The notes beneath the pieces were generated by a model. It searched no databases and had not been told where the DNA came from. It was given only the letters and a program-made list of their open reading frames with translations. A stretch of 64,000 nt of DNA, taken from positions 26,660,001-26,724,000 of the forward strand of contig CM060733.1 of NCBI GenBank assembly GCA_030704615.1, in the 5' to 3' direction. Both the position numbers and the translations under genes were made by a program. Of this stretch, positions 1 through 10,769 are shown piece after piece. The DNA comes from Takakia lepidozioides. Lineage: Eukaryota > Streptophyta > Takakiopsida > Takakiales > Takakiaceae. Position 1 is the stretch's first letter, and each line of letters starts with the position of its first letter.

Positions 1-213
1 CCAGGTCCAGGTCCTTGAGGATCTCTTCTACTCTCTTCTGCCAGGACTTAGCCTGTTTGACAGGGCGGTCCTGTTTCCAAGATATAGAGTTGATTAACTT
101 AGGATATCTGGTGTTGGGCATATGTTGCAGCTGACCCCACCATCTGACCTTGAATTCATCTCGTCGGGAGCTTAAGGACGGAATGCCAAACTCACCCCGA
201 ACAGCCACATTGG
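1..213 (-). mobile_element. LINE ORF2 fragment (region after the reverse transcriptase)
   Basis: Read on the minus strand, about 70 codons are open without a stop. They have the pattern found downstream of the RT domain in plant LINE-type ORF2 proteins: a G-E-F-G-I-P stretch, an S-S-R-R-D-E-F stretch, then R-W-W-G-Q-L, M-P-N-T-R-Y-P-K and a K-S-W-Q-K-R segment. No initiator Met is present, the frame runs off the window edge, and a (GA)n tract follows its other end. It is probably from the same or a related family as the copies at 581-1310 and 21.3-22.2 kb, but it covers a more N-terminal part, so direct overlap cannot be checked here. Confidence 0.6.
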
Positions 214-214
214 A

Positions 215-247
<33 letters not shown>

Positions 248-260
248 AGAGAGAGAGAAT
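214..260. repeat. (GA)n microsatellite
   Basis: A purine tract of GA dinucleotides interrupted by a run of G. It lies between two LINE remnants. Confidence 0.9.
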
Positions 261-334
261 GTACTCATGAGGCATTGTTTGCCGTAGCCTTGGGTCCATA
301 AACCCTGTGCCCAGTTTGGGCGGAACAAGAGGGA

Positions 335-530
335 GAGAAATGATATGAATTGGAATGATACTTAATGACATCCATGGGAAGCTCAAAGAGCTTATGGGAC
401 AAGGGAAAGCATGAAACAAGAATGAGAGTGGGGCCCTCCACAAGCAGCCCAATAACAACTACTGATCAAGGGATTAGCTAAGACGTATGCTGCTAAGCAT
501 TCCTGATTCTCTTAATGGAACATTGGCTAT
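335..530 (-). mobile_element. Diverged 3' end of the same LINE family
   Basis: This stretch keeps recognisable blocks of the 3' UTR seen at 585-720 in the same order: an A/T/G-rich tail side, 'gaagctcaaagagcttatgggacaa'-like sequence (shortest shared block 'gagcttatgggacaa'), and later 'gctaagcatt..tgat'. Identity is clearly lower than between the copies at 581 and 7067, so it is an older insertion or a sister family. It carries no coding potential. Confidence 0.5.
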
Positions 531-561
531 CTCAGAATATACAAGAGAGAAGAAAAGAGAA

Positions 562-1329
562 GAGAAATGAAATGAAATGAAATGGTGCTTTATAGCGTCC
601 GCGGAAAGCTCGTAGAGCTTATGGGACAAAATGGAAGAAAACATGAGAGAGGAACAAATCCAGAAACCACAATTAATGTTCTAGCGATTGTCTAAGGGTG
701 AAGGCCTCATGTAGGTAGGCTGCCAAGCATTTTTGATCCTCATAGTGAAAGACATCAGTGAGAGTTTGGGTTCCACTGAATAAACAGTGGAATCTCCCAC
801 GGATCTCGTAGTATAGAGGGCAGTAGAAGAAGAAGTGTTCTTCAGTTTCAATTTCCTTGCTGCGCCCTATGCAAGCTGGACATAGGCTGTCCTCCCGTTG
901 CAGGTTTTCCCATCTGCCAGTCTCTATCCGTAGGTTGTGGGAACCCACCCTGAACCGTCCCAATGCCCTCAAGAGGGAAGGAGATAAGGGTGCTGAAAGG
1001 TAATTTGGTCTCAAGATTCTATCATCGCGGAGCACCAAGAATGTCTCTCGATACAAGTGGAGCTTTGTCGTGAGATTGGGTAGCATCCAAGTTCTCTTGA
1101 CATGTAATTCCATAAGCTCTCTCCAAATGAGTCTGTTGCGGTCATGTCTGGATGTGATGTCCACCTCATCTGGGTTCATTGGTAATAGGAAAGCAGTAGA
1201 AAGTCCGTTACGTTGAAATAAACTGTCCACTCGAGCATACCAGGAGTTCCTGAAACCTGCAGCTTTGAGCCTCATAGATGTTGTGAGGGCCCTTGCCACT
1301 AGCCCTTTGGGAGAAATGAAATGAAATGA
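562..1329 (-). mobile_element. 5'-truncated LINE copy with 19-bp target-site duplication
   Basis: The minus strand encodes 208 residues (1299-673), the C-terminal end of a LINE ORF2. It has a basic helical region and a terminal zinc-knuckle-like CPACIGRSKE...H...C segment typical of the zf-RVT tail. The 3' UTR (672 down to 581) ends in an (ATTTC)n tail. The same 19 bases, gagaaatgaaatgaaatga, occur at 562-580 and 1311-1329. This fits a target-site duplication overlapping the tail repeat, so the insertion is about 730 bp and truncated at its 5' end. It cannot move by itself because RT and endonuclease are missing. Nearly identical sequence occurs at 21.4-22.2 kb in the other orientation. Confidence 0.85.
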
Positions 1330-1822
1330 GAGGCAGGAATGCTCAGTAAAATAGAGAGGGTGTCACCTCGCTTGCAGAAGTGGGAGTTTCTCCGCTGCAT
1401 CACATAACATGCAGCAGCCCCCCAGCACAATGTCATTTGTCTATAGGCCACTGCTAGCTGCATTCTACATACCCACTTTGCTTAGCATACTCATGCCATT
1501 GTTTACAACGTTCTTTCGCTATGTTACCTCTTCCCCACTTCACTTCCAGGCTCCCTGTACTAGGACAACATTCCCACTCCAACTCTGTGTAATTACTGAG
1601 TGTCTTGACATGGGGTGGGGTGGGAGATCATAGCTCAGATGGTGATTTGCCCGTGATTTACCGGTGGTGATTTGCGGAATCCAAATATATGAAACAAATT
1701 GGTATGAACAGAGCAGGAGGGATGGAAAAAGATGTCTATCATGCCAAAATCAGTCAGAGTTTTTGTCCTCCTACAAATACTTCAGTATGGGCTGCAAACC
1801 TAACGAGGGTTTTTTGTTGCAG
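1330..1822. other. No gene recognised
   Basis: Short open frames only. They show no family resemblance or splice structure that I can support. Confidence 0.6.
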
Positions 1823-2027
1823 AATGCCAGAAGAGGCCCATTTTTCTGAAACTACAGAAGAGGCCCATTTTGTTAAAACTATTCCCTTGAGGGATGTAGT
1901 TGCGGAATGCGAGAAGCGCTGGTTTGAAGAGGCTCTCAAAGCAGCCAAGAGTGGGGATGTGGCTATGGCAACTCTGGTTGGCCAGATGTACTTCTCTGGC
2001 TATGGGGTGTCTGTCAATGTCAAACAA
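1823..2027 (+). CDS. Sel1-like repeat exon (partial gene)
   Basis: An exon-like frame between an acceptor (ttgttgcag, ending 1822) and a donor (gtaagg, 2028). It encodes one good Sel1-like (TPR-related) repeat: AKSGDVAMATLVGQMYFSGY then GV. This matches the family pattern of A..G...A...LG.MY..G.GV. Sel1 repeats form helical scaffolds for protein interactions. A second acceptor at 1857-1858 would shorten the exon and remove a near-repeat of 'agaagaggcccatttt'. A possible following exon starts near 2361 after 'gacag', with a frame ending near 2520 at a gt, but its match to a Sel1 repeat is weak. No start codon or complete gene could be assembled, so this may be a gene fragment. Confidence 0.5.
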
Positions 2028-3835
2028 GTAAGGAAGTATTGGATTGTTTGTCTATGTCAGAGTGCATGATAAGATTGGAGGTGTAGTATCTTGCCCACTA
2101 TCTCGGAGTGGTAAGTGGTTGTTGGGACTGCTGCAGTTTAGCCTGTTCCAGCCGTTAGTGGTGAGTAATCTAGATATTGATTATCTGCAGGTGTCTATTT
2201 GAGGTCCAAAGGCATAAAAATAACAATCCTCGACCACCAGTCGGTACTGTCTTACAACACTGTTGAATCTAGACGTGTGTTGTAATTAGCTTCATATATC
2301 TCCTCAGAACAGTAAGATCTTACTATCTTTTGGTGCTAAAATTTGATTCTGGTAATAGACAGGGAAAGAGTTTGCACAGCCTAAGTTGCATCTGCATGGT
2401 CTGCAAGGGCCATGTACTGCAAGCCATTTCCAGGCCAATGCAAGAAACAGTGGCTCATGGGACAAGTGGGTGGCAAACAGGGCGAATTCTGGCTACAGAA
2501 AGCATCGGAAACAGACATGTAGTCATGCAACCTTCTGTCTTTATTATCAGGTTTGTATGTGTTTCTGTCAAACTTAAGTGTTCTCTCAGGTGGAAATCGG
2601 CAATGTTAGTTTGTGTACTCAACCCTAGCCTTGAGCAGGTGCATTGCTTTGCCCATTTGGTACCTAGCAGGTTGGATAACGATTGGGCAATGAAATTGTC
2701 CCTCTTACCCCAATTGACCATTACAAGTACCCACATCCTAACAGGAGGCGGTACAGAATTCGAGAGCTATTACCTGACGCCATAGAAGGGGATGGTTTCT
2801 CCGCCTGGACCAAGGATGAACTGGTTTTCTGCACGACGCCACATTTGACCACTTGATGCCAACTTGATGAGTAGTAAGTACCCTCCCACTAGAACTAGGT
2901 TTGTATATAACTCTTCAGTTAGATGCATATATGCCTGAAGCAGGAGCCAAACTGTAGAAGTTGATACTGGATTGACATACCATCACCAGGCACCAGGGAC
3001 AGATCTCTCGCTTGGGATGCCATCATGCTCACTGGAAAGTCTTCTGGAAAAACACCGCCCTTCTGCATGTGGGAATCAGAAGCTCCAAGGACGATTAGAA
3101 CAGAGACAAAATACAGGCCTGGACTACACAATCTAGCAACTACTTGATTTACTTCGGCTGCTGCATTATAAAATTGGAAAGGGCCATGGTGACCAAGACA
3201 CAATCATTATCTGAGAAAGGCCCAATGTGGGGATGCAAAACCAGCTAAATAGAAAAAGGCTTGAGGATTCCACTTCACCTTTATGGTTTTCTTGATATTA
3301 TCTGATACCACAATTGGTGGCCTTGGAAACCTTACGTGATCTGAATCTGTTCCAAAACCCATACATCAACAGTCCCTTGATCAGAGCTGAAGACATTCTC
3401 ATTTTACAGTATTCCCTAGATATCTACCTGATCATTCCCTCCAATACCAGTAAATTACATTGTCCAAGGCCCTTGTTCATGTCTGTGTGTGGTAAGGCCT
3501 GGGAGTGTTCAACACTAGCTATACAACCAAACCAGCCAACAGTCTTGAGACAGACAAACGAGAGAAAGACAAACCAGCGCCTCTCCCCCAGTCGAACTTG
3601 ACACTCCCAGTCCTCATGCAACTGGCCACTGCTATGAATATACTCTCTTTCTGTCAGCGTGGTTGGCTGGCTAACTGCATGATAATGAAGATAGAAAGAT
3701 GTTCTTGAACACTTTTATTACTGCACCAAGTAAATCAGAATCTGCAGATCAGATAGCATGGTGCAAGCATTACTACAAGCAAGTTGGACTTGCACCAAAT
3801 CCGCTCTTATCCGTGAGTTGTGTGACAACCGCAGG
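2028..3835. other. No complete gene; one weak exon candidate
   Basis: Apart from the weak exon candidate at about 2361-2520, I see only short frames without family resemblance. Confidence 0.5.
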
Positions 3836-3965
3836 GAAGAGCGAAACGAAGACTTTATAAATTGTTCACTGGAAGCTGCAAGAGCTTCTGGGACGAAAAG
3901 AAGTTAAACTGACCAGAACCCCCTAACGACCAGCTGCCACAATCAATAATAATACTCTGACTCAA
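3836..3965 (-). mobile_element. Diverged LINE 3' UTR remnant
   Basis: The order of blocks matches the 3' UTR at 585-680: 'gactttataa', 'ggaagctgcaagagcttctgggac' (short core 'agagcttctgggac'), then a 'ccagaacc' and 'acaatcaat' segment where the better copies have 'ccagaaaccacaattaat'. There is no tail repeat and no coding sequence. Confidence 0.4.
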
Positions 3966-4023
3966 AACCTGGAGTGATTCTCTCTGTGTTGGAGATCTTC
4001 TGTGAATCTGTCCCTAAAAAGAC

Positions 4024-4431
4024 TTAGTGCTCCGGCCTAAAGAAGACCTGCGGATACTGCAAAAATGAGAAGCAGACCAAACCATGAAAGTGCATGAGGC
4101 CCATCTTCATAAGCATGCGTGTCATGTCCGAGCTGGTCCTGGCGTAACGGAGTATGAGTTCCCGCTTGCGCTTGAAGTATGGGATGTCATCCTCTATTTT
4201 CCCTGACAAAACTTGAGATTGCGTTGCAGCAGCAGGCACTTTGAAGAATTCAAAAGACGATTGATTCGATGCATCCTCCTTGTAATAATTTCCAATCTCC
4301 GGCATGGGACAGTCTTTGGGTAGATTAGTCGAAGGCACGCCCAGGCATTCATAGGGCTTCCCTATCTGAGCCCACACTCCCTGCTGTTTTCTGCAATCAC
4401 CATTGAGTTCAATTAGGACACTGAAGCTCAT
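4024..4431 (-). CDS. Hypothetical open frame, 135 codons
   Basis: A continuous minus-strand frame with a mixed, globular-looking composition (for example a K-R-K-R-E-L-I-L-R-Y basic segment near residue 85). I do not recognise it. No clear splice signals bind it to the frames at 5.1-5.7 kb on the same strand. It could be chance. Confidence 0.15.
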   Translation of the reverse strand: MSFSVLIELNGDCRKQQGVWAQIGKPYECLGVPSTNLPKDCPMPEIGNYYKEDASNQSSFEFFKVPAAATQSQVLSGKIEDDIPYFKRKRELILRYARTSSDMTRMLMKMGLMHFHGLVCFSFLQYPQVFFRPEH

Positions 4432-5084
4432 ATTCTTGTGTCTTTGATGTCCTCTTAAACGAGGCGCAGATTATGGAACAAACTGTCTAGGGTGGAGAGT
4501 GAACGTAACACAAACACGGTACATTTTTCCTTTCTGAAATTGATGATCATCATGTTTTGACTAAGACCTGCTCTGGTTGTAGGCTGTTTTGCCAATAAGA
4601 TCACGGGCCACCACTTCCTCTTTGCTTGCCATTGGAGTTTCTTCTGATACAATCCGATGTTCCTCCATACCTTCTGGAATCTATTCATAAAAAATCAAGA
4701 ATGCTTTAGAACTTCTAGAAGGTATTTCACCATATTATGCAGTCTTCACAGCGAAAGAGGGCTAGATAACAGTGCCAGTCCTCTCAAATCTTGTACAGTG
4801 ATGCTTTTTCTTATTGCAAGACTATCAGAACAGGAGCTGTGCATCCTTTTATAACATTAACAATCCTGCATAGAGAGGACACACTCATAAAGACGAGCTC
4901 TATCCATTGGTTTTCATTGGACCCCACTATTCTTTTCCCATCTCTGCCGCATGGCAATACTTGATCAATCTCCCCGAGTCCCACCTATTGAAACTCCTAG
5001 TAGAGAGTCGTAGTCAAGGTTAGAGCAAGAACTGGATATCTATACATCTCTGGAGGTAGCTTAGCCTGTTCCAGCAGAAATGAG

Positions 5085-5726
5085 TCATACTGCAAAGACT
5101 TTGTCAAAGAGGTGGTTGGTGGTGAAGGCCTTCATTCTGAGCTTGCGCTCACGCATGCGCTTTTTAATCTTTCTCAGCAGGGGACTCTGCTGCGCATTGG
5201 CAGGCAACTGCCACCCTTTTTCTTCCTCCTCGTCTGCACCCTTGAATACGCGCGGAGTCACCTTCGTCTCCGCGATTATCTGAGAGCGCAACAGCCATGT
5301 CATCCTGGTGTTGGCTCGATCATCACAGTACTATCACAATGCACTCAATCTACAGACTTTGCTTGCCATGAAGGATAGATAGACATTTGGAGTCTGGAAC
5401 GTTTTTTCTAGGAGATTTCCTGTACTACAATGGCATAGTTTCTGGAGCGTTCCAGAAGTGACAAGCACTCTGAGATTGCTGTTGTCCTTTTGTAGAAGCT
5501 TACAAAAAGAGAGGGGTTGGTGGCCATATACGCTCATAAGCAGCTGATTTTGTGCTCGTTTTCGTTCCACGGTGCGAGGGGATGGTGGGTCGTACAGGCC
5601 CAAGGCATATCTCCTTCTTCCCCCACTTCTTGACTTGGGTGAACCTCTGTTCTTCACGGATTCTGTTGACTCTTTTTCTTCCTCCTTCTCAGCTATGGTG
5701 ACCATCGGCTTCTGCTTGTTTGCCAT
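5085..5726 (-). CDS. Hypothetical gene, two exon-like frames
   Basis: The first exon-like frame starts at an ATG at 5726 and runs to 5504, where a good donor (gtaagc) follows. It encodes a charged, Ser/Lys/Glu-rich N-terminus with a G-G-R-R-R-Y-A-L-G-L-Y-D segment. The second frame follows an acceptor (ctctcag) at about 5285 and ends in a stop near 5085. It contains a D-E-E-E-E-K stretch and a very basic K-K-R-M-R-E-R-K-L-R segment that could be nuclear-localising. The phases of the two do not match with these splice sites, so they may not belong together. No family was recognised. Confidence 0.25.
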
Positions 5727-5739
5727 CTCAATCCCCAAC

Positions 5740-6132
5740 CTCGTCCCTCCCTGCCGAGAAGCTCTAGCAGTGGGCTACACACACTCTTGCAAAAACTTTT
5801 TCTCTCAATTTCTGGCTACTAAATTGTACATGTCAAAGAGTTCTTCGTCTCACAGAATTTCCAGGACCACTACTATTCATTCAGGCAGTGATTCCTTCCG
5901 CTGGCTACTGCGTGCCATGCTTAATGTAGCAGTACATGCCTGAGTAGTACGTGACCGCAGGAACGCGGCAGATTCCCACTACTCTCAATATATGCATTGC
6001 TTTGCTTCAGGCTCCGCTTTCAAATTAAAACTTGGTCCCGTCCATGAAACCAATGTCTTGCTCTGTGGACTGGGCACACAGGTCCATCTTGTAGCCCATC
6101 CTCTTGCAGACCCACATAAGGACAAGCAAGAG
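5740..6132. other. No gene recognised
   Basis: Nothing beyond short chance frames. Confidence 0.6.
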
Positions 6133-6165
6133 GAAATGAAATGAAATGAAATGGTGCTTTATAAC
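6133..6165 (-). mobile_element. LINE tail-only insertion
   Basis: The (AAATG)n tail followed by only about 16 bases of the LINE 3' terminus (ggtgctttataacg), after which similarity to the longer copies stops abruptly. It looks like an extreme 5' truncation during target-primed reverse transcription. Confidence 0.6.
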
Positions 6166-6774
6166 GGAAATTGTGGCCTGTGGAGGCAATGGACGAGGAG
6201 AGAGCAAAGACATTAATGTGGGTTATCTTCCTGAGTTACATGTATCCAAAGGCAGGGCGAACTTGTGTGTAGTGCAACAGAGAGTTTGCTCACTGCATTC
6301 TTGCAGAGCAGCAACAACCCAAATGCCACGAAGCCATGGCATGACTCTTCACACTGCTGTGTTCAACCGTCAGCCCAAGTTCACGTGAACCGGCCGGCCC
6401 ACGTGATGCTCCCTTTGGCCATAGCCATGGCCTACAACTCCAACTGCCTCCTCCAAGAGAGCCTGTCCCCACCCTATACTAAGCACAGGCCGTTAGATAT
6501 TCCATGAGCATGAGTGCATGAGTTGATGGGCACATTCCGCAAAACTGAACAAGAGACCGGATCACATTTAGCGCAGGGACCGATGGCTTCTCCCTCCTAT
6601 ACCTACAGGGGAGACCACACAAAGGTGTCAAACAGATTGAAGATCTTGTTGTACCTTCTCCAGTTAACACCTGACATTGTAGAGTAGCTTCCTCAGTTTA
6701 CACCTAAATTGACAACCGTCTGTTCCTTTGTTTGCATGTTCCCATTCCCATGGTTAACTACCTCCCTGTGGCAC

Positions 6775-6960
6775 TCAGAGATATACAGCCTACCGCGCTT
6801 GAGTGAGGAGAGAGATGAGTGCTCAGGGGTGACACTCGATGGAAAGTTTTTTGTGGTAAGCGGGTACCCTACAACTTCCCAAGGTCAATTTGTGAAGAGC
6901 GCGGAGGTGTGGAGCAGTACTGCACCACTGTAGAAGACATGTGGGCTGTTGGATCCCAAG
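6775..6960 (+). pseudogene. Kelch-repeat (F-box/kelch-like) fragment, frameshifted
   Basis: One frame gives ERDECSGVTLDGKFFVVSGY and then a P-T-T-S-Q-G-Q-F-V-K-S-A-E-V-W segment, a typical plant F-box/kelch blade with the G-K-F-F-V-V-S-G-Y strand and the S-A-E-V-[FW] end. The expected continuation (V-E-D-M-W-A-V-G-S) is found immediately downstream but in the next frame, so a small indel lies at about 6905-6925. No F-box or other blades are visible on either side, so this is an isolated, dead piece. Confidence 0.6.
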
Positions 6961-7066
6961 TTTCAAATCCAGGGGTCTTGACTGCCTTGTCTGGGCAGCA
7001 TTATGCATTCTCTAGCTTGTTCGCTACTCTGCAGCTTCATGGTCAGCGCTGAACTCTCCACCTGAT

Positions 7067-7630
7067 GGGGAAATGAAATGAAATGGTGCTTTATAACGTC
7101 CGCGGAAAGCTCATAGAGCTTATGGGACAAAATGGAAGAAAACATGAGAGAGAAACAAATCCAGAAACCACAATTAATGTTCTAGCGATTGTCTAAGGGT
7201 GAAGGCCTCGTGCAGGTAGGCTGCCAAGCATTTTTTATCCTCATAGTATCAGTTAAAGTTTGGGTTCCACCGAATAAACAGTGGAATCTCCCAAGGATCT
7301 CGTTGTATAGAGGGCAGTAGAAGAAGAAGTGTTCTTCAGTTTCAAATTCCTTGCTGCGCCCTATGCAAGCTGGACATAGGCTGTCCTCCCTAAAACCACT
7401 AAGTGAGTCATGCAGTGTGTCCCACCAAGTAGGAACCATGTATTTGAATTATTACTACCAGAGTCCCATCTGCCAGTCTCTATCCGTAGGCTGTGGGAAC
7501 CCACCCTGAACCGCCCCAATGCCCTCAGGAGGGAAGGAGATAAGGATGCTGAAAGGTAATTTGGTCTCGAGATTCTATCATCGCGGAGCACCAAGAATGT
7601 CTCTCGATAGAAGTGGAGCTTTGTCGTGGG
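7067..7630 (-). mobile_element. LINE copy with internal substitution of 74 bp
   Basis: Same 3' UTR, (AAATG)n tail and zinc-knuckle ORF2 end as the copy at 581-1310. The reading frame is broken because positions about 7391-7464 hold 74 unrelated bases where the other copies have 12. There is also a small deletion near 7246. Similarity stops near 7630, so the copy is more strongly 5'-truncated. The sequence to 7770 stays open on the minus strand (L-A-N-S-I-R-L-P-N-K-I) but I could not assign it. Confidence 0.75.
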
Positions 7631-7770
7631 GAGAAATGGGACCTTCCCCTGTCTGTGGGATTGCTCCAAATCTAGAATGTGTTGCATGTTGTACATTATT
7701 GGTTCACGTCTATAGACAATCTTATTAGGAAGCCTTATTGAGTTAGCAAGGTGCACAGAAGCCATGCTGC

Positions 7771-8640
7771 CAAGTGCAGGTCTCAGAGGTAGGGAGCTTG
7801 TTGATTGGGTTCCATCGCCGTTGCCTGCGTTGGGGCACTAATGGTGAACATCCTCTAAGAATCCTCTAAGTCATGAATGAGGTGTGGTGGGTGTATCGAA
7901 AGTACATTCTTCTGAAGGCCTACCTCGTGGACAAAGAATCAAAGCAAAGAGAACCTCTGTCTACCTATGGAGGCATATTGTTGTAAACTAAAAAGCTCGA
8001 GGGTGTTGAGCCAACATTGATTCATGTTCTTGTGCTGGTTGTGCATTTCATGGACAACAGAATCGCGCCATACCAAGGGGAGGCATTGATCGGGACCAAA
8101 TGAACCTAGAATGGTCAATGCAATCAGGTAGCCCACATGCTCTCTTGAGCACTTTGAATTAGGGATGATCCGAACTTGGATGGCACTTGTGTTCTACGCA
8201 TGCAAGTCTCCACTTCAACCTCCCTGTCTGAAATCAACATAAAGACCTGAGACTCATGGCATGTTCATAGAGGTCAAAGCATCTCTACGGGAGAAGTTCA
8301 TAAAGAGAAGATGGCCTTCACACGCAGAGCAAGGGCCAGGGGATCGTGGGTGGCACGGTGGATCAATGCGCTAGTTCTTTAAAGCTGGGTTACGTTCATA
8401 TCAGCTCCTTTACATCTGTTGTTACTTTGCCAGTCTCGGGTGGAGCACCGAAAGCTCCAAGAATGCAGACACAGGCACAGAAGAGTTTGAATGCCTGCAT
8501 CGTCCCCGGGCTCGAATGGTTTTAGAAGCCCAGCAAGCTCCCAAGGGGCTTAATCGCCTGTTGTCGGAGCACGAAAGACCTCTCCACCTGCGGAGTCTTC
8601 TTCATTTCCGAAGCCATCTTTGCACATTATGAAGAGCTCA
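7771..8640. other. No gene recognised
   Basis: Nothing supportable. A stretch at about 8340-8400 vaguely resembles a tRNA-like promoter but fails at the B box. Confidence 0.5.
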
Positions 8641-8647
8641 GTGCATC

Positions 8648-10769
8648 GTGCAGCAAGCTCAGAGAAAGAGCCCACGGGGTTCGGATGGGTGCAAGGAATT
8701 AGTGGAGATGAGCAAGGACGCAGATGTCTTCCCCTCCTCCAATGGCTCTAGGACCCCAACAAAACCGAGAGGGTCTCAATCTCCTGCCACTGGAGCCCGA
8801 AAGCCCTCTTCATCATCGTCGTCTACCTCTCAGAAACCTTCTCTCACAATAAAGAGCACCGGCCTTCGTGCGGGAATTTCAGAAAGGGAGCCGGTCGGCT
8901 TGAAGGATGGGCGCAAAGAGATAGTCGAAAAGAAGGAGGCAGATCCCAGGACAGATCCGGAGGCGCAAGAAGAGAAGAGGTTTGTTGCTAACGATGACGA
9001 GGATGAGGTGGGTATTAAGCGTGTGCTAGGTGAAGCTAGGGCAAAGTTTGCTATGGTCGAGAACAGAACAATTGACCACTGGCAGCTGAACAGGCTCAAG
9101 CTGCTTCTGCTGAAAAGAAGTTAGAGGAAAGAGCTCGGCATCTAGAGGAGAAGGTACTAAAGCTGGAAGATGAACTCAGGGACTCAGCAGCCATCGAGGT
9201 GGCTTTGTATTCTGTAGTAGCCGAGCATGGGAGCTCTTCCCATAAGGTTCACACGCCTGCCCGCCGCCTGGCAAGGCTTTACTTACATGCATTCAAGAAC
9301 TGGAGCCCAGAGTGACGAGCAAGCTCGGCCTGGAATTCCGTATCGGGATTTATTTTGGTTATACGAGCATGTGGAAATGACGTTCCAAGGTTGATGTACT
9401 GGTGGTCCAATGTGGTTGTTCTTAGAGAGACCATTGGTCAGGTGTGTGATGTTGAACTCGCAGCTGCCAGTGCGGAGGCACAGGGCGGTACTTCCGTTAA
9501 CAGTCCAAATAGCAATGGCTTTGCTGCTCGAGCATTACGATCCCAACAGCTAAGAAAAAATCTCTCCTCGAATGACAGCAGCCATGTGTTGAGTCCAAAG
9601 GGATTGAAGAAGGATTGGCGAGAATGCAGCTCCTTTGTCAGTGCACTTTTAAGCATTGAAGCATGGATTCACGCAAGGGTCTTGGAGTCTGTCTGGTGGC
9701 AGGAAATGACCCCTCCAATGCAGATTGGAGGAATCAGCCTGTAGGCAACCCTCTCCATGGAGATGCGAAGGAAGAGTGGAACAAGTCTGCAAGTAAGGTC
9801 GAGAACGAGTTGGATGAGTGGCCTGCTGATGGACAAGAACTTTTCGCCAAGGGAAAAGTGGATTCCAACCTTCCCAAGCTACGAGATACCCACCAGGGAA
9901 ATATCTCTGTGGAGATATGGAAGAGGGCTTTCACGGATGCTTTGAAACGTCTGTCCTCTTCAAGGAGAGGGTCACGAATGTGGCTGCCTCCCAGTGCTAA
10001 AGAGAATGATAATTGAAGAGTGTGTGGAGAGGCTAGACTTTGCTATGTTCAATGGGATTGTGCGTGATCCACAGGATAATTCTCCTACAGAACCCCTTGC
10101 AGATCCAATCACCAACATTTTGGTCCTTCCTATTCCAATTGGGAGCCTTACATTCGGCGCTGGCTCTCAACTGAAGAATGTGGTAGTGAATTGGTCAACA
10201 TGGATCTCGGCCCTCGGTCAGTTTCAAAGACCCAAGCATTGCCGAATCCATCAATGGAGGTGGCAATGCATCACAGCCTGAGAAGCAGTGGATGAAGAGC
10301 CAGCTCGTTTTAGTCTGCTCAAAGCTACAGGTGATCTTTTGATGCTGCCAAAGGAAATTCTTTTGGACAAAGATATGAGAGCTTACCCCTACTGCGTCGA
10401 GTTTTGTGTAATTTTGTGCCTGATGAGTTCTCTCCAGATCCTGTGTCACCTGCCCTTCTGGCCGCCATTGATACTGAGTTGTCAATGGAAACCAGAAAAC
10501 AAGGTGAGTCAGACACACACCATGTCATTGCACGTCTGCCTCCAGTGACCTACACCCCACCTTCCTCACGTTCAGTCAGGCCGTGGATTGGGGATTCCCC
10601 TGGAGCTTCTCGGTCAGGCTTGAGTACCTCCTCACTTTTGCGGAAGGGGTACACCAGTTATGACGAATTGGAGGAGGATCAAAATCCCCTTGGGTTGTTG
10701 CAATATAGTCTGGGTAAACCCTATTGGGGTCCATTGCGTGTTACACTAGAGCTCCGAGGAGGATTTTGA
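8648..10769 (+). pseudogene. Decayed copy of a plant NT-C2/dilute-domain-type protein (AT3G01810-like)
   Basis: Conserved blocks follow each other over 2.1 kb in the family order but in all three frames. A Ser/Pro/Lys-rich linker (8648-9070) comes first. Next is a coiled coil leading to EVALYSVVAEHGSSSHKVHT and P-A-R-R-L-A-R-L-Y-L-H-A (about 9100-9312), then A-C-G-N-D-V-P-R-L-x-Y-W-W-S-N (9360-9410), W-I-H-A-R-V-L-E-S-V-W-W-Q (about 9665-9705), I-S-V-E-I-W-K-R-A-F (9905-9930), R-L-D-F-A-M-F-N (10030-10053) and F-V-P-D-E-F-S-P-D-P-V (10408-10440). The frame is broken by shifts near 9075, 9710, 9960 and 10390 and by a TGA at 9313 exactly where the family has Arg (CGA). Blocks join without introns, as in a retrocopy. 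The biological role of the family is not established; the coiled-coil and dilute-like parts suggest cytoskeletal or membrane association. Confidence 0.75.

Noticed and set aside
2919-3203. Minus-strand frame of 94 codons
   Set aside because: No family pattern, splice context or codon bias that would support a gene.
8340-8400. tRNA-like promoter segment
   Set aside because: The A-box-like words are weak and the B box does not fit.
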